Source: Azolla caroliniana (Eukaryota > Polypodiophyta). Taken from it: a stretch of DNA of 64,000 nt. Position 1 is the first letter of the stretch, and each line of letters opens with the position of its first letter. Location: the NCBI GenBank assembly GCA_043228905.1, contig JBHGNT010000014.1:6510001-6574000 (forward strand), given 5' to 3'. Positions 11,291 through 23,154 of this stretch are shown one piece after another. The notes under the pieces are model-generated. The model did not search any database. It was given only the letters and a program-made list of their open reading frames with translations, and had not been told where the DNA came from. The translations under genes were made by a program, and so were the position numbers.

Positions 11291-13944
11291 TCAGGTTCGG
11301 CTTAGTTGGTTTGATGTCTGGATCATTCCTTCGAGGTTCTGGCGTGGGCTCTTCAGTCTGTGGGCAAGTGGTCGGAGGGGTTCTTCCCTGTTTGTTTCTT
11401 CCGTAGTGTTGACAAGCGTAGTGGTCACATCCGGTGGGTTGTTCGAATTGGGCTGAGGTTCATCTTGTTCAGCGGAATCACTATCTGGTAACGTAATCGT
11501 CTCCGTCCTTTGTTGTTCATTGCCGATCTCCATTTGCCGGCAGAAAATATCTTCCTGATTTTCCCCAAAATCTTCCAATCACTTGTTGAGTTCTTCGAAG
11601 TGTTGGTCCGCTAGCGTGCGATAGTCCTGCGTGACGTCTTCGCGTACTGCTGCAATGCTTTCCTCATTGATCTTGTAGATTCCTTTGCCTTTTTTTTGTC
11701 GGTTCTCCCAATCCGCCCGGTAGGTGTGCAATTCTACTGCTTACGTTGCCCACGCCGTCCATCCTTTGTCCAATGCCGCTTTCAACTGTGCCATAAACCG
11801 CTTGCGATTTGTTTGAAGACTTGGACGCGTACATTGTTTGTTATTGATTGGGAGCGGGTTTGCGCTTCGTCTAGGGCTTTCTTGAGGTTTTTGATTTTAT
11901 GCTTATTGGTCATAGCCGTCTCCTCATAGAGCCTCTTCATCTTCGTCCATAATTGGGATTCTTTCAAGTGTAGTTCCTTGAGCCGGCCCATTTCATTGTT
12001 CAGGCAGACTTCTACCTGATGCTTCAGTTCCCATTCCCGCACAAAGTGCTCGTCCTACCATGCTTTCTTCCTTTCCAATAACTCTCAGAGTCCCGTGATA
12101 ACGGCTTTGTCTTTTGGGCTTCCTCATGCAGCTTCCTGTTTTCTTTTTTTGTGCGGGTATGCGCTGCTGTCTTAGCCTTGAGCTTATCGTCCAGTGCTTT
12201 CACCGCCCTTTGTCCTTTTGCCTGGACATCCTTTTCTCTGTCTGATGATTGGCGCAGTTCCGCGCAGAGGCGGTCAATCTCGGACTCGGCTAACTGCATA
12301 GCTCTTTTTGCTTTTGTGGTGATGGCGGTTTGTGCTTCGACCTCCTCCCGCAAAGTCGTCATTGTGTCATCGTTAAATGCCAATCCGGGGTTTTGCTGCG
12401 TTCTAATTTCGCAATGCGCTCTTGGGCCTTCTGTAGTTGGGTTTGAGTCAGCTTGACTGTTTTCAAGACATTCTTATTTTTGATAGCCATATCTTTCGCT
12501 CCCATACTGACTGTGGCCAACTCCCTATGTACTTCGTCGAGGGCCGTATTCAATGGGGGTAATTCAATGCCCATGCGGCGAATCCCTACGGTCCGTTGTC
12601 TGCCTATCTTGGTGAGGAGTCCCTCATCGTCGCTTTCCGCCGTTCTCGTCAGTGCACACTCAATCATTTGTTGTTCTGTGTGCTCCTCGGCCATTCTCTG
12701 GGACACCTTGATCTGTTTTATCGCCAAAAATTCCATGAGTTCGTAAGTCGTCCCAAACTGTAACAGTGGGCCGAACTCATGGACCGTATCCGGGATGTCT
12801 CGATACTTGAGGACTTCGCTTGCTGCTGTGAGCACTCCTTTGCCACGTTGTGACTGAGCCGTAATGATCGGTTGTGGTTCCCGGATTATCTCCAATGAAG
12901 TTATGTGCTCCATAGGGGCGGAAGTGTCGACTGGTGTGACTGTGTCTTTGACCAGTCCGCGGCCATCCTTCCGATCTAATCTTCGTCGTTTTGGCCCGGG
13001 GCTTTCATGGTTTTGTTCCGTTTCTTGCGTAGTCGTTGTTGTTGGTGCTTCGACCGGCCTTGCTGGTTTTTCCAACTGCAATGATTGCGCTACAGAGTAG
13101 GAAGGTTGTGGTCCTCTTCCCATTCCGTGGTTGCCAATTCCGATAACTATCGTTTCGTGGATCGTGGCGGAGGCGTAGGTTTACTAGGCGGTGGGGCGGG
13201 CAGACTGCGAGGCGGAAATAGTATTGTAAGGTACTAATGTATAATCGACCTTAGCCTTTTGCCAGCCTGGTATGCGTGCAGGCCCAGTCTTAGTGTTGGT
13301 CCCGTAATCACTCCCCAATCTACTGTGCGCCCTTCAAATGTATCAATGATAATGCCTGCCTTTTGTTTTGGCATCCCGTACGCGTTGACGTGCACGCAAC
13401 CGACCTTAAGTAGGAACTTGGCTATCTCCCGAAAGAATGGGTTCGGGATGTGTTTCCTTCTGTATGCCTTGGCTGATACAGAGTATTCCCCAAAATATTC
13501 TTCTAGAGTTTCTATAGGGGGGTTGTCGAAGTGTTTCTCCCCAATCGCAAATAGGTCCAATTTTTTCCGAATGGTGGTGTTTGTCATAGTGTCCATGTTG
13601 AGCTTCTTGGCAATGTTGAGAGCATCAGGGTGTGATGGTGCCTCTACGACCCTGATGTACCCCTCAAAACCGTTTTCCAGGAGCCATCTGTGTAAAGTTG
13701 CAGAGATGGGGACCGGCATCGTGGGTGGAAGAAGCTCATGTAGAATAGGTGAAGCTCTGAAACTACGGTGATCGTGGACTCTATGGTATGGTGGGGAGCG
13801 CGGAGGGCAAGCAGAGTTAGTCTGTTTTCTATAGTGTGCAAAAAACCTTCGTTTTCCCTCTTTTTGTGCTCTAGGGTTCATTGGCTTGTGTGACATCGTG
13901 GTGCTGCGTGTGCCTGATCTTGAAGTTTGTGCATGCATAAACAC
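11291..13944 (-). pseudogene. Additional ORF of element B: coiled-coil protein of unknown function
   Basis: Between integrase and 3' LTR, in sense orientation, three successive minus-strand frames look like one broken protein. Part 1 (13944-13234) has LLENGFEGYIRVVEAPSHP and EGRTVDWGVITGPTLRLGLH. Part 2 (13123-12359) has a Ser/Thr/Pro-rich start, a nuclear-localisation-like GPKRRRLDRKDGRG, and then helical sequence. Part 3 (12383-11782) is strongly heptad-like (REEVEAQTAITTKAKRAMQL; KMKRLYEETAMTNKHKIKNL). An acidic tail follows at 11578-11291. Tat-clade elements are known to carry extra ORFs, so this fits, but I recognise no domain. Full length would be roughly 850-900 residues. Confidence 0.6.
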
Positions 13945-14036
13945 CTTTTAATAGTCTTGACTATCTTCTCTTTTTCTTTTTTCTTTTTCAACGGTATTAC
14001 TATTACATTTTATTACACGTGGGTTCTAGCTACTTA

Positions 14037-15090
14037 TTAGTGCAGGGACCTCTCTGTTGTGTTAGTTACGGCGTGAAACGGGTTCGGGGGCGTAGGTCCC
14101 AGATAAGGTTTTAATCGGAACCCATTCACTTTTTGCCGAAGTATAACTCCAACGAGGCTACCCAATTGGAAGGTGCCATTTTCCGCTCCAACTATGCAAT
14201 ACAACCCTGTCCAGCGGAACCGTAACTTATCTGGCATTTGACCCATGCGTGTTTGAAAGACCAATACGGCCTTCCCAACTGCAAATCATTTCTCCCGTAT
14301 GCCCCGATGTCGATCCACGAACACTTTACGCCGTCGCTACTCTTGCTCGAGTATGGCCATACTATGGACCCGAGCCTCGCCTAATTCGAGAAGTTGTTGT
14401 TGCCGTATTTGCTACGACTTGCCTTCTGACAATCGGTCTCGTACTTGAATTCTCAAACTGGGCATTACGGCTTCTAGCCCAATAGCTAGCTGGAAAGGTG
14501 TGGACTATATGCTAGTTTTGTAACTGGTCCGATATGCCCACAAGGCGCTGTGCAACTTGGTATCCCAGTCTATTCTATTCTCATTCACGATCTTTTCCAT
14601 TATGGTCTATAAGGTCTTGTTCGTGGACTCTGCTAACCCATTCGCCTGTGGCTACGAGAATGTATTTATTGCCGGTCCGCGACGTTGCCGGCATAAAGGT
14701 ACCGACAAAATCCACACCCCATTTATGGAATGGATCCAGCAGAAGAACCGGTTGGTGCAGCATCCGTGCAAGCTCCGGTTGCCCCAACCGTTGACATAGA
14801 TCACACTGCCTACATTATTGATACGCGTCGTTCTGCATGGTTGGCCACCGTAGACCTGCTTACCATATTTTTTGTGTCATAACAACGCCCGTGTAATGGC
14901 CCCCGGCCGTACCGCACTGAGCTTCGCGCAGAACGACTTCCTTTTCATCCTGGCATATCCTGTGTCGCCAAATCCCATCGTTGCCCTTGTGGTAAAGTAC
15001 TCCTTCGACCAGGATAAAGTTTAGACTATGGACAACCATGCGTTTCTTGGCAGTCCCATGGTTAGAAAGTACGTCATTTCCACCAGCCAA
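14037..15090 (-). pseudogene. Integrase of element B (broken)
   Basis: Readable minus-strand pieces: 15090-14860 (YHKGNDGIWRHRICQDEKE, HYTGVVMTQKIW: N-terminal finger region), 14787-14581 (LDPFHKWGVDFVGTFMPAT, TGNKYILVATG: start of the DDE core with the first Asp) and 14264-14037 (GQMPDKLRFRWTGLY, QKVNGFRLKPYLGPTPPNPF: C-terminal tail). The middle of the core is out of frame. There is no chromodomain. The pieces match element A's integrase in arrangement and wording. Confidence 0.75.
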
Positions 15091-15263
15091 CGATCCGGAA
15101 AATTCGTTTCTGCTTGTGATGCCATAGTCGCGGTCCTTAGAATGTCAGCGTCAGGAAAGTCATCATCGTCCCTCACCGCATTATAGCCATTATCCACTCT
15201 GCTTAAGAAATAAACTACGACATGCTTCGTGCCCGACCGATGATGAATTGTGAAATTGAAATC

Positions 15264-15812
15264 CTAGAGCAGCAACATCCATCTGGCCAGCTTCCCTGTT
15301 AGTGCTTGTTTCTCAACTAGATATAGTAACGCCGCGTGATCTACGTGAAACGTAAATCTACACCCTAGCAGATAATGCCGGAATTTGTTGATGCAATATA
15401 TCATCCCCAAGACTTCACACTTGGTCATGGAGTAGTTCCTCTCGGTAGTTGATAGTTTATGATTGGCGTAATAAACCGGTCTGTACCAACTCGGCTCTGT
15501 GAGTTGCATTAATGCGTTGCCTATTGCTATATCTGAGGCATCCACAAAGACATGAAAAGATTGAGTCCAATCTGGTGGTTGTACGACCGATGCTTGGGTT
15601 AACATTATCTTGAGTGCGTCGTAAACTTTCTCTTCTATTGTCGTCCACTTGAAGGGCGTTCGATGTACCACGATGTGTAATGGGATCGCAAACTCCGCCA
15701 AGTACCGTAACATGTGGCTATGCCATCGTATTTGACCCAGGATGCGGCTGAGGGCTTGGGCATTAGTCAGAGTCTTTGCTTCAATGATCGTCGTGATTTT
15801 GTTCGGATTCAC
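15264..15812 (-). pseudogene. RT thumb and RNase H of element B
   Basis: A continuous minus-strand frame: KTLTNAQALSRILGQIRWHS (end of RT), FHVFVDASDIAIGNALMQL (first RNase H Asp), YYANHKLSTTERNYSMTKCE and FHVDHAALLYLVEKQALTGK. The frame ends at 15264 in the ARWMLLL block. It overlaps the preceding RT frame by about 30 bp, so one frameshift separates them. It is the best-kept domain of element B. Confidence 0.8.
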
Positions 15813-16431
15813 CGTCCTTGCTTACGATGTGTCTAAGAAGTGCCCCACTAGTGACGCCAAATGCACATTTGGCCGGATTAAGGCAGAGGCGTGACGTACG
15901 ACAACGCTCCAAACAAACTCGGAGATGGCCCAAATGTTCGCCTTGAGTTCCATATACCGTGAAATTGTCGAGAAAGACTTGCATAAAGGCGGGTATGTTC
16001 TCCCCGAAAATCTCCGTAATAGTTCGCTGGAACGTGGCAAGCGCCGTCTTTAGCCCAAACATCATGACCACGGCGATGAAAACACCCCACTCCGTGACGA
16101 ACGCAGTCTTCTCCTGGTCGTTAGGGTGCATGCATACCTAATTGTATCCACTAAAACCATCTAGAAAACTATACATGTCATGGCCCGCGACCACGTCTAG
16201 TACGCTATCGGTGAAGGGTAAGGGGAACACATCCGTTATCATTACGGCGTTAAGCTTACGATAATCCACGCAAACGCGGATTTTACCATTTTTCTTTGGT
16301 ACCACAACTATCGAGCTTAGCCATGTGGCCTGCTTCACCGGCCGGATAAACCCTGCTTTTAGAAGTTTGTCAATCTCTTCTTTTACATGAACCGCATAAT
16401 TCAAGTTCATCCGATAGCGACGTTGTTGCAT
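15781..16431 (-). pseudogene. Reverse transcriptase of element B
   Basis: Minus-strand RT in two frames separated by a stop near 16135. The first (16431-16138) has RRYRMNLNYAVHVKEEIDKL, VVPKKNGKIRVCVDYRKLN and FPLPFTDSVLD. The second (16131-15781) has MHPNDQEKTAFVTEWGVF and the palm motif VFLDNFTVYG. The second Asp of the FLDD box is Asn, which would abolish polymerisation even without the stop. The N-terminal side runs straight into gag-proximal sequence, so the protease and linker are deleted. Confidence 0.8.
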
Positions 16432-17560
16432 TGGCGGTGCCCCTTATGTGATTCTCCACGACCTGCCGGAATCGTGGCACTAGTCGGAGAAGCTTTTCCA
16501 TGGTCATTGTTATCTCACAGTCTGCCAATGCTTGCCATATGGGATCTAGTGAGGATGTATTTTCTTTCATTGGCAAACTGTCGTTTACGAACTCGTGCTT
16601 CATACGCTCCGCATTTACCACATTTGCTTTTTATATCCAGGCCTAGGCTGCCTTGCGTATCTCATCTCATTCTGCCCAGTCTGCATTTTTCGCTTGTTGT
16701 CGTGGTGTGACTTGTTGGACTTCTGTCGTGATGGTATTCACGGTTGCCTCCTTTCCTTTTCGATGTGGGCACTACATCGTGTAATGACCGGGTTGTTAAC
16801 ACACGAAACAGAGTGCGCTGGACTCACCTCTTTCCATTTTTGGAGGTGTATTAGTTTCCATCGGTACTGCTTGTTCATCCCGGTTATGCTGGAGTCGCTT
16901 GTTATTCCGGGGTTGTTGAGTCACCTGTTATTTCGGGGTTGTTGACGGTATTCTTCTCATGGCTCTTGAACGGTCGTCATCTAAACTTTCGTCATAACAA
17001 CGTTGGTCCTTATGTTGTCAATTGTGTCTGTTTCGACGGCCCCTGTTGAATCCTCGGCGAAATCGATGTTCCTCGTCCTGAGGCAACGCCTGCCGTAGCG
17101 ATGCCATGGACAGGCCCTCATCTTCTTCCCCTAATTCGAGCTGTAATGCTCGCTCGATGACCATGTCAGTTGTCTCCCCTTTCACACTGTGCATGTTCAG
17201 CGTCGTCCGGAGAGGCCATCTAAGAGCTGCCAAGAACGTTTCCTTCACCTCTTCGTCTGTTGGGGCCCATGTAAGGTTCCGTCGTAGGCTCTAGAAATGT
17301 AGACTGAAATCCGCTATGGATTCTGTGGGAAGTTGCTTGATGGTATAGAACTGCCCAATTATTTCACGTTGTGGCATCCTCCAATGAAAAAAACGCAATT
17401 GTGGCACCCTCCGTTTAAACAAAGCATCTATTTCTCCGTTGAAGTGGGGGTATAAGAAAGCCATTCTGGATGTTGTGGTGACAATCGGTAGGGGAACGAA
17501 CACTCCTGTTTTCTCGATGTGGACTATTGTGGCGTTTAATCACACTACCTTGGTCGTGTG
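16432..17560 (-). pseudogene. Gag of element B (broken)
   Basis: Minus-strand gag core at 17503-17291 (MAFLYPHFNGEIDALFKR, PQREIIGQFYTIKQL). A stop follows, then 17248-17018 (MKETFLAALRWPLRTTLN, MVIERALQLELGEEDEG) and a degenerate knuckle CFVC-x-QPGHYTM near 16770-16815. A further frame, 16621-16370, has TMEKLLRLVPRFRQVVENH. The start is not identified. Capsid-type function is inferred from similarity to element A. Confidence 0.65.
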
Positions 17561-17805
17561 GCGACAGGGTTTCGTGGTCGACGTCATGCTATTCTGTGAG
17601 CATGGAGTCTACTGTGTACTCCTGAAAGGAGTAGTCGTGGTCGCTAAGGCGAGGTTTTCGCTTCGCGCGCTCTTCTATCTAGCAAGTGATAAACCTTGTC
17701 AGTGGTCGATCTTGTCGGGTCAGTTCTCTAACCCGTCTACGGCTAGTCATCCATACCTTGCTGCTCGTCTGTGTTGAACCACAAATCCACCAAGCGTGCC
17801 AAAAG

Positions 17806-17889
17806 TGTTACCGATTAGGAACACTGTCTACTCTCAGTCCTTCGAGGTAGACTTCAAGGTGATTGTGGTGCAAGAAATAGATTCGTAGG
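17806..17889 (-). repeat. 5' LTR of element B, inner part
   Basis: First 84 bp of the right LTR (TGTTACCG at 17806), interrupted by element C. On the minus strand the internal side reads cttTTGGCACGCTTGGTGG, a TTGGC-type primer-binding site. The LTR resumes at 23155-23544. Confidence 0.85.
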
Positions 17890-18179
17890 TGTTATGATAT
17901 GGCAAGACTCGACCCCATGACCTTATACTACATGGGTCGAGCTCTTACCATTAGACTATGTATTGTAATACAAAAAATATTATTTTCATTTAAGTTTTAT
18001 TATAGGAAATTGATGTATATTCTCGAGTTCTTTGGAACATTCTAGAAACTTCAGGAGTACTGCTGACAACACTATAAAAAGAGGCACAAGGCATTATTTT
18101 GAACCAAATCGGTTCAACGTCAGTCTTTAGCCTCATAGCCCTTTGTACTTACTTTTCCTATAATATATAATTTGTTATC

Positions 18180-18270
<91 letters not shown>

Positions 18271-18351
18271 CTCTCTTCCTCTCTCGGGAGTCTTACGCAG
18301 TCCCGTCCTCTTAGTACTAATTCTCTCTCTGTTTTAGTACTATTCCTGACA
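17890..18351 (+). repeat. 5' LTR of element C
   Basis: 462 bp. It opens with an antisense tRNA-like segment (17896-17960). TATAAAAA is at 18073-18080, the likely RNA start about 32-36 nt later, and a long (CT)n tract runs 18184-18265. The 3' LTR has a much shorter CT tract (23011-23051), so most of the length difference is microsatellite slippage. Confidence 0.88.
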
Positions 18352-18353
18352 AT

Positions 18354-18362
18354 TTGAACTGA
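18354..18362 (+). promoter_or_regulatory. Candidate self-primer binding site of element C
   Basis: TTGAACTGA starts 2 nt after the 5' LTR. It pairs with TCGGTTCAA at 18109-18117 (8 Watson-Crick pairs and one G-U), which sits 36 nt after the TATA box, where the RNA should begin. No initiator-Met tRNA site is present. The complementarity is shorter than in element D. Confidence 0.45.
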
Positions 18363-18416
18363 CTTTTTCTTCTGTCTCCCTCCCTTCATACTAACCTCTT
18401 ATACCTCTTTTCTTTC

Positions 18417-19135
18417 ATCAACAATTTTGAAGAGTTTATAGGTGAGTTCAAGGCATGTTTTGGAGATACTGACAGTAGAAGGACCGCAATCAACAAAATC
18501 TGGCGATTACGACAAGGTGACTGTCTAGCCTCCGCATACGCTGCAAATTTCCGCCTAGTTGTCGCCGATATCCCTTGGGATGATCAAGCGTTGATGGAGC
18601 AATTTCGTTATGGTTTACGCAACGATGTCAAGGATTTACTCGTGACCTTCCCCAAAGAGCCAAAGTCCTTAATAGAAGCAATCAGTCGCACGGTGAGATG
18701 TGACAACTGGCTCTTTGAGCGACGTTCGGAACGACAACTACAGATGCCGAGGGCAAGATCAGAGCCCACCTACGCCTCAGTGGTAGCAAAACCTTTTCTG
18801 AGGGAGTCATATAATGCGCCTCCAGTGAATACTCCGACTCCGATGGAGATTGACACTACATGTCATCGAGGGCCATTATCCGAAGAAGAAAAGCAGCGAC
18901 ATTGAGCAAATCGACTATGTCTTTATTGCGGTGGACCAGGGCATATTGCAATAAATTGTCCCCATAGGCCAAGGAGACAGGTAAACCAAATAGTTGCTAG
19001 TACTAATTGTACTAAACTCGAGTCTGTTTCAGTAGGGATATCTGATAGTCCTCATAGTCCTAATAGTACCAATAGCCCAAATCTAGCAAACAAATTTGAT
19101 GTCCTTAGTCAATTAGAAGAAGAGTTAAACGACTA
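18417..19135 (+). pseudogene. Gag of element C (5'-truncated)
   Basis: The frame enters at NNFEEFIGEFKACFGDTD and matches element D's Gag from about residue 145 onward (ALMEQFRYGLRNDVKDLL; PTPMEIDTTCHRGPLSEEEK). A TGA at 18903-18905 interrupts it just before the zinc knuckle CLYCGGPGHIAINC. The start codon, N-terminal coiled coil and first part of the capsid-like domain present in D are deleted. A deletion therefore joins the leader directly to mid-gag. Confidence 0.8.
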
Positions 19136-19162
19136 AGTCCAGCCAAAATAGGAGCCGTTTGG

Positions 19163-22100
19163 TTGGACAGCCCTAGATCTGTGCAGCCCATTAGTGGTTC
19201 TATTCCCTCTAAGCAAGTTAGCAATGTGTTCATAGCCCAAGTAGCAGTTAGTACTAAAAGTACCCCTCCAGTACATGTCCTAGCACTTCTAGATTCCGGA
19301 GCTAATTCTTGCTTCATGGATAGGAAATTTGCCCAAGCTCATCAAATATCTCTCAGAAAACTCCCGTGTCCTACCTCTGTAGTAGTCATTGATGGTCGTC
19401 CCATTGCTTCTGGAAATATCATAGAAGAGTCAGAGCCCATTAATATTGTCCTAGATAATCTAGCATGTGACGTATCATTTAATATAATTAGCATCCCAGA
19501 ACACCCCATTGTCTTAGGATTACCATGGTTCGAATTACATAACCCAGACATAGATTGGCGGACAAGAGAAATCCAACATCGAAAAGCCCGAGGGTCTACT
19601 CATGAGATTGCAACGATTTCACTACATCAGTTGCGTGAGGAAGGATGCAAGGAAGAAATGTTCCTCTTCGCAATATCAGTAAAACCCTCCAACACCACTA
19701 AAGAGGAATCCACCATTCAACTTCCAGAGAAGTATGATCATTATGCCGATGTGTTTGATAAAGTACAAGCCAATACGCTTCCTCACCATCGACCATATGA
19801 TTGCCCCATCGATTTACAACCTGGGAAAGAGCCACCATGGGGACTAATCTACAATCTGTTACCAACCGAACTGGAAGTCCTTCGAGCCTATATAGAGGAG
19901 AATTTGGAGAATGGTTTCATACGACATTCGAAATCTCCAGCCGGCGCACCCATTTTCTTCGTCAAGAAAAAGGATGGCTCACTTCATCTCGTTGTAGATT
20001 ATCGTGGCTTGAATAAGGTTACAATCCGAAATAGGTATGCACTTCCCCTTTTCTCAAGACTTTTAGAACGGATCAATGGTGCCAGGTTCTTCACGAATAT
20101 CGACTTACGGGGAAGCCTATAACCTCGTACGGATCCGACCAGGAGATGAATGGAAGACCGCGTTCCGCACCAGATATGGGCACTTCAAGTATACGATCAT
20201 TCCGTTCGGCCTCACTAATGCGCCAACAGTCTTCCAGCACATGGCAAATGATATTTTCCGAGATCTCTTGGATGTGTGTCTAATCATCTATTTGGATGAT
20301 CTACTGGTTTACTCAAAGACCCAAGAAGAGCATGATTCTCATGTACTATTAGTACTAAAACGACTTCGAGAACATGGTCTTTATGCGAAGCTGGAAAAAT
20401 GTAGTTTCGGCTGCAACCAAGTGGAATTTCTCGGCTATGTGATTTCCTCAGATGGCATCTCCATGGACCCAGCTAAGGTCAAAACGGTGGTAGAATGGCA
20501 GACTCTGCATTCGGTGCGGGATGTGCAATGCTTTCTAGGCTTTGCCAATTTTTACCGGAAGTTTATAAAGGATTACTCAAAGCTCGGTTTGCCTCTTACA
20601 CAACTTACTAGGAAGGGACAATCGTTCGTTTAGTCTGAAGAAGCGGACATGGCTTTTGAGAATCTTAAAAAGGCATTTACATCGGCTCCGATTCTAGCTC
20701 ACATTGATCCAGAAAAACCATTCATCATCGAAGCGGACGCATCGGATTTTGCATTGGGGAACATTCTATCACAACGAGGTAATGATGAAAAGCTACATCC
20801 TGTGGCTTTTCACTCACACAAGTTTGACGCCGCCGAAATCAACTACGAAATTCATGATAAAGAGCTATTGGCTATAGTGGACTCTTTTATGCAATGGAGG
20901 CATTTTCTAGAGGGATCTTCTCATCAAGTCACTGTATTCAATGACCACAAAAACCTCGCCTATTTTCAAGACGCTCGTGTGTTAAATCGACGTCAAGCTC
21001 GGTGGGCCCATTTTCTCACGCATTTCGACTTCAAGATTACATATCGACCTAGGAAGCACCAAGGGAAAGTAGATGCATTATCACAGCGTTCGTACCTAGC
21101 ATCGCGTCCCGGCGAGCCAGCTTTCGACAACCAAAAGCAAGTAATCTTGGGACCGGCAGGCACGATTGCAAGCAACACAGGTCTTTGGCATGCCCATGGA
21201 TTCCCACGTTATCAATATCATACATGCAAACCTGAAGACAGATGCTTTCGCCCAAGCTATACTAGCACAAATTGATCCCTCTCGAGCGTCGTGTTCACAG
21301 TATCAACCACCAGGTATGGACTATCGGCAATTCAAATACCATGATGGATTACTCTTCTTTAAAGAATTTTTGTGTGTTCCTAATGGTTCTTGCCGCCTTC
21401 GAGTAGTACAAAATTGTCATGACACATATACAGTTGGGCATTTTGGTAGTACTAAAACATTAGATTTAGTACAAAGATCATTCTGGTGGCCCCATATGCA
21501 ACAATTTGTCGAAGATTTTGTTCGGACTTGTGATACATGCTACAGAGCGAAAATGCAAAGGCATCATCCATATGGTTTATTAGAACCATTACCAATTCCA
21601 AGCAAGTCGTGGCAATCCATTGCTCTAGACTTCATCACAGATCTTCCAATCTCTAAGGGGTTCAATGCGATTCTAACAATGGTAGATCGATATACGAAGA
21701 TGGCTCATTTCTTTCCATGTACTAAGGAAATCTCCAATGAAGACACCGCTGAAATTGTCATGCGTGAAGTATGTCGGCATCATGGACTTCCCGATAGTAT
21801 CATCAGTGATCATGAACCCCAATTCGTGTCAAAATTCTGGAAGCACGTTTTTAAAATGCTCAAGGTCACTTGTAACCTCTTCTCCGACTACCACCCACAA
21901 ACCGACGGCCAAGCCAAACGAACAAATCAAACGCTGGAGGAGTATCTGTGGTGCTTTCTCAGCTATCATCAGGATGACTGGGCAAATATCCTCCACTTCG
22001 CCGAATTTGCCTATAATAACTCTATGCATGCATCGACTAAAGTTATGCCATTTTATGCTTATACGGGATGTCACCCCCGGTGGTGTGTACTTGAAACCCC

Positions 22101-22725
22101 AGAGGTGTCCACAAATCCTTGCACGGAGGATCGATTGGAGCAGTTATGCAAGATACAAGCGGATTTATCTACTCATCTCCAGCAAGCTCAACAAACGCAC
22201 AAGGTCTACGCGGATCGTCATCGACTTCCATCTAGTTTTAACATTGGAGATCGGGTGTGGCTGCTACGACGACACATCAAGACTACTCGCCCATGTGAGA
22301 AGTTGGATTATCGGCGATTAGGTCCTTTCTGTATTATCAAAAAGATTAATGATGTCGCTTTTCGTCTTGATCTACCTCCGCAACTTCGGATGCATTCGGT
22401 GTTTCATAGTTCTCTCCTCGAACCCTATCACGAGAGCACCATCTCAGGACGTATTATACACCCTCCACTCCCGATCAAGCTTGAAGATGGACCGGAGTAC
22501 GAGGTTGCCGCCATCCTTGATTCCAAGATTGTTCGCAACAAGCTCTACTATCTAGTCGATTGGCTAGGATATAGTCCTAGCGAACGTACTTGAGAACCGA
22601 TCGAGAATTTGACCAATACTCGTGCTCTTCTTGAATATTTCCATTGTCAATATCCACACAAAGCAGGTCCTCAATCCAAAATGACTCGTGACACTCGTCG
22701 TTTTAAAAGGAGTATAGTTTCATGA
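19163..22725 (+). pseudogene. Protease-RT-RNase H-integrase-chromodomain of element C
   Basis: Domains in order: protease ALLDSGANSCFMDRKF (about 19285); RT with [19 protein letters not shown] and YLDDLLVYS (about 20290); RNase H with IEADASDFALGN and FNDHKNLAYF; integrase with RTCDTCYRAK, ALDFITDLPISKGF and ISDHEPQFVSKF. The third catalytic residue reads QAKRTNQTLE where D has QTERTNQTLE, a Glu-to-Lys loss. The chromodomain is YEVAAILDSKIVRNKLYYLV and LVDWLGYSPSERT. Lesions: +1 frameshift at about 20110, TAG for Trp at about 20632, frameshift near 21150-21170, and TGA for Trp at 22591-22593 in the chromodomain. The last codon lies in the 3' LTR. Confidence 0.88.
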
Positions 22726-23154
22726 TGTGGCAAGACTTGAACCCATGACCTTACGCTACATGGGTCGAGCTCTTACTATTAGACTATGTATTGTAATACA
22801 AAAGATATTATTTTCATTTAAGTTTTATTATAGGAAATTGATGTATATTCTAGAGTTCTTTGGAACATTCTAGAAACTTAAGGAGTACTACTGACAACAC
22901 TATAAAAGGAGGCACAAGGCATTATTTCAAACCAAATCGGTTCAACGCCAGTCTTTAGCCTCATAGCCCTTTGTACTTACTTTTCCTATAATATATAATC
23001 TGTTATCATTATCTCTCTCTCTCTCTCGTCCTCGCTATCTCTCTCTCTCTCCTCTTCTTTCTCGAGAGCCTTACGCAGTCCCGTCCTCTTAGTACTAATA
23101 GTACTACCCTTCTCTAGTACTAATTCTCTCTCTGTTTTAGTACTATTCCTGACA
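22718..23154 (+). repeat. 3' LTR of element C
   Basis: 437 bp. Its first bases are TTTCATGA where D has TGTCATGA, so the TG terminus is mutated. It contains the antisense tRNA-like block with ggcaagacttgaaccca (22729-22745) and ends CTGACA. Confidence 0.85.

Larger units (their letters stand above)
17890..23154 (+). mobile_element. Ty3/gypsy chromodomain retrotransposon C
   Basis: Plus-strand chromovirus with LTRs 17890-18351 and 22718-23154 and order gag, protease, RT, RNase H, integrase, chromodomain. The target duplication is gtagg (17885-17889) versus atagg (23155-23159). Removing the element and one copy recreates the sequence cgtaggtgcgcg seen in B's other LTR, so the ends are secure. 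It shares LTR termini (TGTCATGA-like and CTGACA) and proteins with element D, so they are one family. It lacks about the first 145 Gag residues and has several stops, frameshifts and a mutated integrase Glu. Confidence 0.9.
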
